A DNA stretch of 64,000 nucleotides from Cyrtodaria siliqua (Eukaryota; Mollusca; Bivalvia; Adapedonta; Hiatellidae). The stretch lies in NCBI GenBank assembly GCA_037043455.1, contig JAWPHD010011214.1, forward strand, positions 1 through 64,000. The letters run 5' to 3'. The notes beneath the pieces were generated by a model. The model did not search any database, had not been told where the DNA came from, and worked only from the letters and a program-made list of their open reading frames with translations. This document shows positions 19,443-28,905 of the stretch, piece by piece. The stretch's first letter is position 1. The number at the start of each line of letters is the position of its first letter. Both the position numbers and the translations under genes were made by a program.

Positions 19443-20732
19443 ATGGAGATAACAGATAAAAATTAAAAAGCGAGTGAGCTTGTCAAAGAATATGAAAATA
19501 GAGTTATCCGCAAAAGACTCGAAAAAGGAGCTAGTCGTGATTTATACACAGAAGTATTTAAACCTGTAACTAGCGAAATAACAGAGCAAACAAGGCGGCT
19601 GGCTGAACATTTGATTACCCTTCCGGAAATACGTGAACAGTTGGCTATTCTTCCCGAGGCAATACGCCCGCCATTAGTTGCCCCGCCTGACCTTGGAGCT
19701 ATAGCACCACCGCCGCCACCAACGCCACCACCGACGCCACAACCAACGCCTCCACCACCGCTGCTACCACAACCACCACAACGTGTTAAAAAAACAGCTG
19801 CCAAAAAAACCCCGCAGATCCTACTAAACTAACGCCGACTAGTTACTAAGAAGAACTAATAAAAACTCTGGAAAGAGAGCCTAGGCCAAAACCTGTGGAA
19901 GAAGAATGGGTAGAAGAACCTGCTGCGAGGCCTAAGGAACCCAAACCGGTGCGTGATATTGACTTAGATGCTGATATGGATACAGATGTGCTTGATAAGT
20001 ATGACTTGCCAATGCCATCAAAACTAATTACAGGTGATAGAGATAAAGCAATTAGTGATGCTGGTGTGAAAATCGTGGGTATCGGAAATTCTAAAGCCGC
20101 TCTAACCAGAAAGATAAATAAAACAACAAATACCGAGCAGAGGAAGGACCATGAACAAAAAAGAGAGGCTATACAAAGAGAGACTGACAAAGTACAGCAT
20201 TACAGAGACAGAGTTACAAGTATGAAAAAAAAATGCTTCCGTCTATGGCCAAGGAATACAACAAAATAAAAATTCCTACAAAGTCGACAAAGATGGCCAC
20301 TACAGAGTGTTGCAAATTGATTTACCCAAGCTTGTTGGTCATCACAAACTTATTGCCAAACAAGGAGAAGCGGTTGTGCTAGATATGAAAGTGGATGATG
20401 ATTTTATAGACTTGATAACAAAGCGTTACAACAATGGAAAAACTTATTCAAAGCTATCTCAGAATGCTTTTAAAAAACTAACAGAATTATCTGATTTACC
20501 AATTCACAAAGGTTCTTCAAAGTTCAAGAAGATTTTAGGAGGTTGTGTTGAATATTACAATAATCCTAATGATTTGATGGATGGTCTAGAGTTGGTATGT
20601 GGAAGTATCGAATCAGGAAATAATAGTCCGCAGCTGATAAATAAAGGTATTGCCATAATCGATACATTATTAAAAATAGGTGAAATGTCACCCAACGAAC
20701 ACGAGCAACTATTTTCTAAATATTTTAATTAA
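19443..20732 (+). pseudogene. Conserved Polinton protein of unknown function, multiply broken
   Basis: The original gene seems to start at ATG 19443 and end at 20732, about 430 codons. Lesions are TAA at codon 8 (19464-19466), a frameshift in an A/C run at about 19803-19813, TAA in the new frame at 19847-19849, and a compensating shift at an A run near 20223-20233. Parts in order are a helical N-terminus, a Pro/Thr linker (APPPPPPTPPPTPQPTPPP), an acidic Asp-rich segment, a charged helix and then a globular C-terminal domain. That domain begins VYGQGIQQNKNSYKV and contains DLITKRYN and LELVCGSIESGNN. It is conserved in animal Polintons, but its role is unknown to me. Confidence 0.75.
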
Positions 20733-20756
20733 GTTATTGTCTAACTGTAATTATTC

Positions 20757-21104
20757 ATGAAAACCAAAGAAGAATTAATTGATCACTTGACGCGACTTGT
20801 GGCTGCATACCGACGCAGTTATAAATTGTGCGGTATTATAAACACAACATTACAGATTGCCAGTGGGGTAATAGGTTGTACTGCTGTATTGGCATTGGTT
20901 CCAGCAATTCCTGTTTTTGTAGCCGCAGTTGGTGCAGTTCCTCCAGTAGTTGCTGTTTTAGTGAGTAAAACGAGAATAGCAGAAAAAAAGACTTTGTTAA
21001 AAACACATCATAGGAGTTTTAAACAACTTCTATCATATGTCCAAACAACAACAGGACTAGAAAATGACGAAGAGGTAATTAGGATTAGAGATTCAAAAGA
21101 ATGA
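20757..21104 (+). CDS. Small two-helix membrane protein
   Basis: The 115-residue protein has an amphipathic N-terminus and a long hydrophobic region (about residues 25-72). That region splits at Pro/Gly-rich points into two membrane helices (IASGVIGCTAVLALVPAIPV and VAAVGAVPPVVAVLVS). A charged C-terminal tail follows. It starts 24 bp after the preceding stop on the same strand. A short membrane protein is common in Polinton and adenovirus-like gene sets, but no specific family was identified. The frame is intact. Confidence 0.65.
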   Translation: MKTKEELIDHLTRLVAAYRRSYKLCGIINTTLQIASGVIGCTAVLALVPAIPVFVAAVGAVPPVVAVLVSKTRIAEKKTLLKTHHRSFKQLLSYVQTTTGLENDEEVIRIRDSKE

Positions 21105-21147
21105 TAACTTTACAGAACCTCTGGAAATATATATGAAAAGATTCAAG

Positions 21148-21700
21148 TTAAACGGCCATGGCATTCAGTCGTAATTCTTTTTTGATTTGTTTCCATATCC
21201 TATCATTCTTGTCTCTGGTTGATTTTGTTTTAATCAGTTTTGTTTCTTTTTTTATTTTTAATATTTTAAATATTTTCTGAAAAATGTATTTAAATTTTAT
21301 TGATCTTTTTCGGCCTTCTATTTTATCCAAAATCTTTACAATTTTGTAAAAACAAATCTTCAAATCTTTGTCTGTTTGCAGAAGACAAATCAAATGCTTC
21401 CAAGTATTTATCTAAATGATACTTTCTGTGGTAAATAGTTTTCTTTTGGCTGTAGGTGCAACCTGTAATAAGATTATAACCATTGTGAGTGCCACAATTA
21501 AGGCAAACACGCTCGTTATCAAAAACTTCACAAGTATCGTTACAATTCACACATGCGTACGTACACTTGTAACACAGTTTGGCCCTGGTACAATATTTGC
21601 AAAGCTTCTTTTTATTAGTTGTGTAAAATAAGATGCAATCTGTGCACACCTCAGGAGGATCAATAATATCTAAAACTCTTTCATAATATTTGCAATTCAT
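21148..21700 (-). pseudogene. VLTF3-like late transcription factor, one frameshift
   Basis: The frame from ATG 21700 gives a Cys-rich N-terminus with pairs at C19/C22, C34/C37, C43/C46, C50/C53 and C66/C69, then IYHRKYHLDKYLEAF. A frameshift in an A-rich run near 21335-21365 moves the reading to the adjacent frame. That frame continues GRKRSIKFKYIFQKIFKIL and ends with a DRIWKQIKKEL segment. Zinc-ribbon, Y-R-x-x-H and then R-K-R...KsrxKxDxxWkxIxkxL is the layout of poxvirus VLTF3 (A2L) and homologues in large DNA viruses and Polinton-like viruses. I infer activation of late structural genes. The gene is inactivated by the shift. The call rests on motif order alone. Confidence 0.6.
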
Positions 21701-21767
21701 TATATTATACTATAGCATCATATATTTAAATATAGGCTTAAAAAATATTATCTTATGTAATATTATA
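21701..21767. promoter_or_regulatory. Divergent promoter with GGCTTAAA box
   Basis: The region lies between the VLTF3-like gene (minus) and the 109-residue gene (plus). On the plus strand GGCTTAAAAAATATTA is followed by TTATGTAATATTATA directly against ATG 21768. The layout is the same as upstream of PolB. Confidence 0.55.
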
Positions 21768-22097
21768 ATGGAACAAGTAAAAATTAAAATCAACAACTTT
21801 AAAAAAGATCAAATAGCACATGCCCAAACGGTTGATTTTGAAGACGCGAGTAAATTAGATGCTGAGCTTTTAATTTTTTCAAACTTTCAAGATTTGACAG
21901 AAAGAATCATAACAATGGCACAACAACTAAAATTATCATGGAAAATAAAAAAAGGAGATATAAACAAACTACGTTCTTTGTGTAAAAAACAAATTTCAGA
22001 GGCAACCAGTTACCATCCAACTTTATACAAAGTTTCTTTTATTGCCCACTATGATGTTTTACTTGAACGAGGAATTAAAATTATTATGTACGGATAA
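21768..22097 (+). CDS. 109-residue charged protein, unknown function
   Basis: I prefer the ATG at 21768 over the upstream in-frame ATG at 21690 because the conserved promoter-like block lies between them. The protein is helical and rich in Lys, Gln and Leu, with no Cys pairs except isolated ones, no membrane span and no recognised motif. The C-terminus ends VLLERGIKIIMYG. The frame is intact. It shares the GGGCTTAAA-type upstream signal with PolB and precedes it by 105 bp, so it may be a replication-phase gene. No function is proposed. Confidence 0.55.
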   Translation: MEQVKIKINNFKKDQIAHAQTVDFEDASKLDAELLIFSNFQDLTERIITMAQQLKLSWKIKKGDINKLRSLCKKQISEATSYHPTLYKVSFIAHYDVLLERGIKIIMYG

Positions 22098-22202
22098 ATA
22101 AAAAATAATATAATCTAACCGGGGAATAAATATTTTACTTTAAATTAATTAATTAATTAATTAATAAGGGCTTAAAGAAATAATCTCATGTAATATTATA
22201 TA
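22098..22202 (+). promoter_or_regulatory. PolB upstream region with AATT array and GGGCTTAAA box
   Basis: The region contains five AATT-type steps (about 22143-22165), then GGGCTTAAAGAAATAA and CATGTAATATTATATA against the ATG at 22203. It is the best-preserved example of the shared motif. Confidence 0.55.
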
Positions 22203-25200
22203 ATGAGTATCCGAGAAACTGAAACATCCCCAAAACAGTACAGCAAGGTTTTTAAAGTAAATGTTGTTAGTAATGACCCGCTCACTCAACTGCAGAAAAC
22301 ACAACCAAGCGTTATAAAATTTCTTAAAACAGAACTAAGAAAAACGGGCGGCTTTAAATTAAGTGTTGATGTGAAACATACTTTTAAAAAAACATCGATG
22401 GGGGACAAAGAAACAGGTCCTGCAATCACATACAAAACAGCTTACTTTAATTCTAAAGCGGCAACAATATTAACCGAAAATAATATTATCGGGGCGTTGG
22501 ACAAAGCACGTGAGGAAATTATAAATAGAGTTGGAAATTGGATTCAGATGGGAAGTGGTTGGGTAATTGAGACACTAGACGCGCATTATGTAAATCGAAT
22601 AAAGTATAAGCCTTTACGAGGTAGCTCTTATTTGAATTTACCAAAAGAACTGCAACATCACAAAAAAGGTTTAATAAATATAAAAAATGAAAAAGATAAC
22701 GAGTGCTTTAGATGGTGCCATTTGGCTTATGAATTTCCTGTTGAAAAAGATCTTCCAAGAATAACAAAGTATAAAAAGCATATGGGTGATCTTGATTACA
22801 AAGGAATTACATTTCCTGTTACTGTCAAACAAATCCCAAAAATAGAAAAACAAAACATCTGTTTTAACATATTTGGGTATGAAGATAATCAAGTATACCC
22901 TTTGCACATATCAAAAAATAAAGCAGAAAAAACATGTGATATGCTTTTAATCACCAAAGAAGAAACAAATCATTACGTGTGGATAAAAGATTTTAACAGT
23001 TTGATGTATAATCAAACAGCACACAAGGAAAGAAAATGGTTTTGTAAAACATGCTTGCAGTGCTTTAAATTTGAAAGAGTTCTGGAAAAACACAAACCTG
23101 TTTGTCTTTCACTTAATGGTAAGCAAGCAGTAGAAATGCCAAACAAAGATGAAAAGGTTAAGTTTAAAAACTACGACAGACAGCTAATGGTTCCGTTTGT
23201 TATATATGCTGATTTTGAAGCAGCAACCGAAAGTATTTCTTCAGTATCAAACAATCCTAAAAAATCACATACAGAAGAATATGAAAAACATACTGATTGC
23301 AGTTATGGGTATAAGGTTGTTTGTTGTTATGATGATCAATATTCATAACCAGTTGTGACATACAGAGGATCAAATGCTGTTTACAAGTTTTTAGAAAAGA
23401 TGGTAGAAGAAGAAAAGTGGTGCAAGAAAACTATGAATGCAAACTTTAAAAAAGATCTAGTAATGTCACAGAAAGAAGAAGCTAGATTCCAAAAATCTAA
23501 ATCATGCTATATTTGCGGTAATGGTTTTTCAATAACTCTTAAAAAGATGACCCAAGCCGTACAGTAGCATATGAAAACTCTCTTAGAAAGGACCATTGTC
23601 ATATAACTGGAAAGTACAGGGGAAGCGCTCATGACATATTTAATATTAATTTCAGGTTGACTAGAAAAATACCTATTGTGTTTAATAACTTGAAAGGATA
23701 TGACTCTCAATTCATAATGCAACACATCGGAAAGTTTAAACAAAACATAAATGTTATACCAAATAACATGGAAAAGTATATGGCTTTCATGTTAGGAAAA
23801 AGTTTAGTATTTATTGATAGTTTTCAGTTTATGTCCCAATCATTAGATGATCTATTAAAAAACGTTCCGTCGTTTCAATACATATCCCAAGAATATAGCG
23901 GTAAAAAGCTAGACTTGCTGAAACGAAAAGGTGTTTATCCTTATGATTACATGAGCAGTTTTGAACGCTTCGGGAATACTATGGAATGGAACAGCGGAAA
24001 ACGAAAGAATATGTCACTTATGTACTACTTAATAGAATGCAGTTACTTCTCAAACAATAGGCAACACCTTCATTCCCTGATTAGACAAACGAACCCCGAT
24101 AATGATGTTAAATTACTTCTAACGTTATCGACATCTGAAAATCTTTTAAAATTAAGTAACTTTGCTACTTACATGTTTAAGAATTTTCCACGTGAAACAC
24201 TCCGCTGATCTATGCAACTAATTGATAAGTATTTCAAACACACTCCATACATAGTCTCAATCAGGATAACGGCCTTTATCTGGTATGTAAGTTTACTAGT
24301 TTATTATGCCAAATCATTACTAGTCTTCATATATTGTTCATTGCTAGACTTGTTGAAACCTCGCGTAATTTTTTTTATTTGTTTTGCTTTTTTAAATCCC
24401 TTATGCTCTACAATGTGGCAGATATATATAAACTAAATATATCGGTAGGAACATAGTTTACAAATATAGCATCTGTTTCCCCCAACAATGAAATGTACTA
24501 AATGAAAATTGTTCTTGTCTTTGGTCACACACTATAATATATTATTTGTGATTTTGTTACATTTCCTTTTACTGCATATATGTATGCCTGAGATGTAAAT
24601 AAAGTTCTGTTCTGTTCTGTTCTGTTCTGTTCACTAGGTTAACTGGCAAAGATAGCTTTTATTCTCAATTAAATGATGAGCACATTTCAGATGCAGATAA
24701 CGATCATGCTACAAACATATGGAAACCATTTAAGATTACAAATATGGGAGAATATCGTGATCTGTATCTCAAGACTGATGTGCTGTTGCTGACAGATGTT
24801 TTTGAAAACTTTAAAAAAATGTGCATTGAGTATTACAAATTAGATCCTTGCCATTACTTCAGTAGTCCTGATTTAGCCTGGAATGCATGCCTCAAGATGA
24901 CTGGTATCCAACTTTATTTAATAACTGATATTGATCAATATTTGTTTGTGGAAAAAGGATTAAGAGGCGGTACGAGTTATATTGCAAACAGATATTCACA
25001 GGCGAACAATAAATATATGAAAAACTATGACAAGGAAAAAGAAAGCAAGTACATAATATATCTTGATGCTAATAACTTGTATGGGTGGGCCATGTGTCCA
25101 CCGTTACCTACTGGCAACTTCAAGTGGGTTGATAAGTTTGAAAAAGGAAAATCAAATTACATTGTTGAGTGTGATATTACGTATCCTGAGAAACTGCATG

Positions 25201-26288
25201 ACTCGCATAATGATTATCCTCTCGCCCCGGAAAGTTTAAATATCAAAGATGAGTGGTTGTCAGACTATTATAAAAATTTAAAACAAAAGTTTAATCTAGG
25301 AAATTGTAGTGTTAATAAACTTGTTACGACGTTGAAAAATAAAGAAAAGTATGTCGTGCATTTTAGAAACTTCGAATTGTATAAAACGCTTGGATTAAAG
25401 GTGACAAAAATACATCGAATACTACAGTTTGACGAATCAGAGTGGTTACAGGCATACATAGATTTTGATACTGCCAAGAGGACAGCTGGTAAAAATTCTT
25501 TTGAAAAGGATTTCTTCAAACTGATGAACAATTCAGATTTTGGCAAAACTATGGAAAATTTGAGAAAAAGAATTAATGTTAAATTGACTCACGACGAGGG
25601 GGTCCTTTTAAAATATGCGGCAAGACCTTCATTTATTTCTTGTAAAATGTTTAATGAAACTTTATTTGCCATAAACAGAATAAAAGAACGATTAGTTTTA
25701 AATCGTCCTATTTATCGTCCTATTTATGTTGGTATGTGTATTTTAGACATGTCAAAATATTTGATGTATGATTTCCATTACAACTACATTAAAAACGAAT
25801 ATGATAAAAAAGCTAAGTTATTATTTACTGATACCGATTCCTTGTGTTATGAAATAAAAACAAAAGATGTGTACGCAGACTTTTACAAGGATAAAGAACT
25901 TTTTGATAATTGTGATTATGATCCAAAAAGTAAGTTTCATTTTAATGATAATAAAAAAGTAATTGGCAAGATGAAAGATGAAACTTGTGGAATACCCATT
26001 GTTGAATTTGTTGTGTTGCGAAGTAAACTATATTCGTATATGTTAGATAATGAGGTTAGTGCAAAGAAATGTAAGGGCGTTAAAAAGTGTGTTGTTAAAA
26101 AACAGATAGCACATGATGATTACAAAAAGATTTTGTTTACGGCAACAGAAGCTCACCATGAGATGAAAGTCATTAGATCATATAAGCATAACATAAGCAG
26201 CTATGCAATAAATAAAAAATGTTTATCAGCTTATGATGATAAACGGCACACATTAGATAATGGACAAGACACATTAGCATACAAGTAA
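22203..26288 (+). pseudogene. POLB: Protein-primed family B DNA polymerase, broken by stop, frameshift and LINE
   Basis: This is the replicative polymerase that copies the element from protein-primed ends. N-terminal parts include a CKTCLQCF...H...C zinc-finger-like motif (about 23047-23103). Exonuclease I is YADFEAATE (about 23208), exonuclease II NLKGYDSQFIMQ (about 23692) and exonuclease III YLKTDVLLLTDVFEN (about 24767). Polymerase motif A is YLDANNLYGWAM (about 25060), motif B LMNNSDFGKTMEN (about 25521), motif C FTDTDS (about 25825), then LRSKLYSY. Lesions are TAA at 23346-23348 in frame, a frameshift near 23545-23560 and a LINE insertion at about 23973-24632. The segment from 24633 to the stop (26286-26288) is intact. 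The stop lies on the inner edge of the terminal repeat. Confidence 0.93.
23973..24632 (+). mobile_element. 5'-truncated CR1/L2-like LINE 3' end inserted in PolB
   Basis: PolB similarity stops after SSFERF (23970-23972) and resumes at RLTGKDSFYS (24636). The insert starts inside the C-terminus of a LINE ORF (YLIECSYFSNNRQHLHSLI...NFATYMFKNF, stop at 24206-24208). It continues through a 3' UTR with AATAAA (24598-24603) and ends in a (TTCTG)n tail (24605-24631) rather than poly-A. Short tandem 3' tails and lack of a clear target duplication are features of CR1/L2-type elements. The clade is inferred from the tail and the C-terminal motif only. Confidence 0.75.
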
Positions 26289-26726
26289 AAGATGATATGC
26301 AGAGCGATGATGAAGACTACTGCCCGGTTCCGTCTGACTTTGCTTGACGAGTTGCAAATGTTATTGAAAAACTTCGCTGAAAGTAGATTCGGTGAAAGTA
26401 GACATAAAATAAAATTGCGCTCTCCTAACGAGTTGCAAATGTTATGTTATTAAAATGACAAACTGGATTTATTAGTAGTATAGAAGGGAGGGGGGTGGGG
26501 GGGGGGGGGGGGGGGGGTGAGGGGGTATAGGCAAACATTTCCTCGCGGGGTTGCTTGAGAAAACTTTTGAAATATGTTGAGGTGTTGATTTAGGCGTGAC
26601 TTACATTTAGATCTTAGTGGTACGAATGAGAGTTACGCCTGAGTTCCCCCTGGCATATTTCATTAGTGTTTCTCATTCCCCGCTAGGGAAAACTGCGCCT
26701 TTACCCTCCCCCCTTTCTATACTACT
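26285..26726 (-). repeat. Right terminal inverted repeat (442 bp)
   Basis: It is the reverse complement of 11047-11455. It is longer mainly because of a 21-base G tract at about 26497-26517 where the left copy has only six or seven C. It includes an orphan copy of the last 17 codons of the coiled-coil gene (26297-26347) and the internal inverted module 26474-26726, and it ends CTATACTACT. Confidence 0.92.
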
Positions 26727-26732
26727 TCTCTT
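26727..26732. repeat. Right target site duplication TCTCTT of the Polinton
   Basis: It is identical to 11041-11046 and abuts the right terminus exactly. Confidence 0.9.
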
Positions 26733-26836
26733 AACCATAAACATAAATTATTTCATCTATGTTTATAATGACCTGAATTGTAATAACATGTCATGTACCA
26801 AATGATGAAATAAAATAGTTTATTATAAAAAAAAAA
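26733..26836 (+). mobile_element. 3' end of the L1/Tx1-like LINE with poly-A tail
   Basis: This unique AT-rich segment follows the Polinton duplication, carries AATAAA at 26809-26814 and ends in ten A at 26827-26836. The old PolB fragment resumes immediately after it. It is the missing tail of the LINE interrupted at 11046. Confidence 0.75.
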
Positions 26837-27340
26837 GAGTTTAATTTAGGATTTATTAAAGTAAGTAAGATTGTTACAACACTAAAGGATAAAATGAAAT
26901 ATGTTGTGCATTACAGAAACTAGAAACTGTATAATAAGAGGGGTTAAAGGTAACAAAACTACCTAGAATACTACAGTTTGATGAATCAGAGTGGCTAAAA
27001 GTATGCATTTATTTTAACACTGCTATAAGAACAGTTGGTAAGAATGTCTTTAAAAAGGATTTCTTTTAAACTAATGAACAATTCAGTTTTTGTAAGACTA
27101 TGGAAACATTGAGAAAGAGAGTTAATGTCAAATTGATTCATGATGAGGAGGTCCTTTAAAATATGCTGCAAATGACCTTCATTTATTTCTTGTAAAATGT
27201 TTAATGAACATTTATTTGCCATAAACAAAATAAAAGAAAAACTAATTTTAAACCGCCCTTGTTATGTTGGTATGTGCATTTTAGACTTGTCAAAATAGTT
27301 GATGTACGATTTCCATTACAACTAAATTAACAAGATTCAA
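26837..27340 (+). pseudogene. Decayed Polinton PolB fragment (right half of the split old copy)
   Basis: The segment runs parallel to 25290-25800 of the younger PolB. Anchors are GAGTTTAATTTAGG, AAATATGTTGTGCATTAC, CTACAGTTTGATGAATCAGAG, the motif B region near 27075-27110 and GTTGGTATGTGCATTTTAGA. Many stops and indels are present (for instance around 26935, 27070 and 27298). Its first base continues where 7802 leaves off, so the two pieces are one gene. After about 27340 it gives way to the ~319-bp tandem repeat. Confidence 0.8.
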
Positions 27341-28602
27341 TGACGTTGAAGCTCTACTGATAGGTTTTTGATAGCTATATCAGCATTCCTGTGAAGTTTC
27401 ATAAAATTCGTCAAGTCATACTGATCATTTTATAAAAAAGTCCCATATCAATATCACTTATAGTTTTCAAGAAGTAGTCGCTACAAACTTGTATTTTGAA
27501 AATCTATTTTAGTCATGCCTGCCATCTTGAATTTCCGGCCGACCTGAACTTTTGCTAGGATCAATTAGACATCAAGACCAACATTCGTGTGAACTTTCAT
27601 GAAAATCTGTCGAGTAGTTTCAGAGGATTAGTCGCTACAAGTTTTCATTAAATAATCTATGTAAACAAAGATGGCCGCTGGCAGCCATGTTTAACGTCGA
27701 ATCAAAATAATTTTCGACAATGATCAACATCATGTCATACTGATCATTTTAGGAAAAGACGCATATCAATATCACTTATAGTTTTCAAGAAGTAGTCGCT
27801 AAAACTTCTTTTTTGAACATGTATTTTTAGCCGTGGTGGCCATCATGGATTCCCGGCCGACCTAAAATGTTGCTAGGATCAATTAGACATCAAGAGCAAC
27901 ATTTCTGTGAAGTTTCATGATAATCCGTCAAGTAGTTTCAGAGGAGTAGTCGCTACAAGTTTTCATTATATAACTCTATGTAAACAAAGATGGCCGCTCG
28001 AGGCCATGTTTAACGTCAAATCAAAATATTTTTTGACAAGGATCAACATCATGTCATACTGATCATTTTAGAAAAAAGGTCCCATATCAATATCACTTAT
28101 TGTTTTGAAGAAGTAGTCGCTACAAACTTGTATTTTGAAAATCTATTTTTAGCCGTGGCGGCAATCATGAATTTGAGGCCGACCTGAAATTTTGCTAGGA
28201 TCAATAAGACATCAAGAGCAACACTCCTGTGAAGTTTCATGAAAATCCATTAAGTAGTTTCAGAGGAGTAGTCGCTACAAGTTTTCATTATATAACTCTA
28301 TGTAAACAAAGATGACCACTGGCGGCCATGTTTAACGTAGCATCAAAATAATTTCGACAAGGATCAACATCATTCCATACTGATCATTTTAGAAAAAGTC
28401 CCATATCAATATCACTTATAGTTTTCAAGAAATAGTCACTACAAACTTGTTTTTTAAAAATCTATTTTTAGATTTGGCGGTCATCTTGGATTTCACATCA
28501 ACATGAATTTTTGCTAGGATCAACTAGAGTTCATGGGCAACATTTCTTTAAAGTTTTATGAAAATCCATTCCGTAGTTTCAGAGGAGTAGTCTCTACAAA
28601 AA
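27341..28602 (+). repeat. ~319-bp tandem repeat, about four diverged copies
   Basis: The marker GCTAGGATCAA occurs at 27554, 27872, 28194 and 28513, giving periods of 318, 322 and 319 bp. Each unit contains CCATATCAATATCACTTAT, GTAGTCGCTACAA and TAAACAAAGATGGCCGC-like segments. The copies differ at many sites. The open frames within are short. The array joins a (GACG)n tail. Confidence 0.85.
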
Positions 28603-28645
28603 AAGTTTACAGACGGACGGACGGACAGACAGACAGACGGACGAC
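28603..28645. repeat. (GACG)n/(GACA)n tail of the 319-bp repeat
   Basis: GACGGACGGACGGACAGACAG and similar steps follow TTTACA. A minus-strand frame here encodes VCPSVRLSV-type peptides, a familiar repeat artefact. Confidence 0.8.
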
Positions 28646-28689
28646 GGACACCGCACCACGGCATGAGCTCTGCTGATCTCTGATTAAAG

Positions 28690-28905
28690 GCAAAATATTA
28701 TTTCTGTTAAATTGATAAACTGGATTGGTGAGTAGTATAGGAAGTAGGGATATCTGCTTTGTTTTCCCGAGCTGTGTCTGGGTGTGCATCTTTGATTAAA
28801 GACAGCTGCATCTTTGCATTAAGGACAGCTGGAGGCATCTTGATAACTGCTTGTTTACCCGTTGCGAGGGAAAACAACGCTGGTACCTCTACTTACTATA
28901 CTACT
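28690..28905 (+). mobile_element. Worn Polinton right terminus (solo)
   Basis: AAACTGGATTGGTGAGTAGTATAG at 28718-28740 parallels the inner part of the young right terminal repeat (AAACTGGATTTATTAGTAGTATAG). The segment ends CTTACTATACTACT at 28905, with CGAGGGAAAAC just inside as in the younger element. The 175-bp module 28731-28905 has the same opposed AGTAGTATAG boundaries. It could be the right end of the old Polinton whose PolB lies upstream, or a small derivative. The next six bases are CTCAGT. Confidence 0.6.

Larger units (their letters stand above)
11047..26726. mobile_element. Complete but inactivated Polinton/Maverick, 15.7 kb
   Basis: The element has matching terminal inverted repeats starting AGTAGTATAG, a perfect 6-bp target duplication and the diagnostic gene set: protein-primed PolB, retroviral-type integrase, adenain-type protease, packaging ATPase, and major and minor capsid proteins. 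The extra virion-like genes (PLA2-like, fibre-like, basic core, GGFLG and VLTF3-like proteins) place it with the animal Polinton/adintovirus-like group. Structural genes are mostly on the minus strand and PolB is on the plus strand. Seven in-frame nonsense codons, several frameshifts and a LINE insertion show it cannot now mobilise by itself. Confidence 0.93.

Noticed and set aside
19463..19804. Gly-rich minus-strand ORF
   Set aside because: It is the shadow of the Pro-rich linker in the plus-strand gene 19443-20732.
14972..23348. Stop-codon reassignment (TAA/TAG read as sense) to explain in-frame stops
   Set aside because: The same genes use TAA as their natural terminator, and frameshifts are also present. 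Ordinary decay explains the pattern.
28607..28789. 60-codon minus-strand ORF ending in VCPSVRL
   Set aside because: It is translation of the (GACG)n tail, a well-known repeat artefact.
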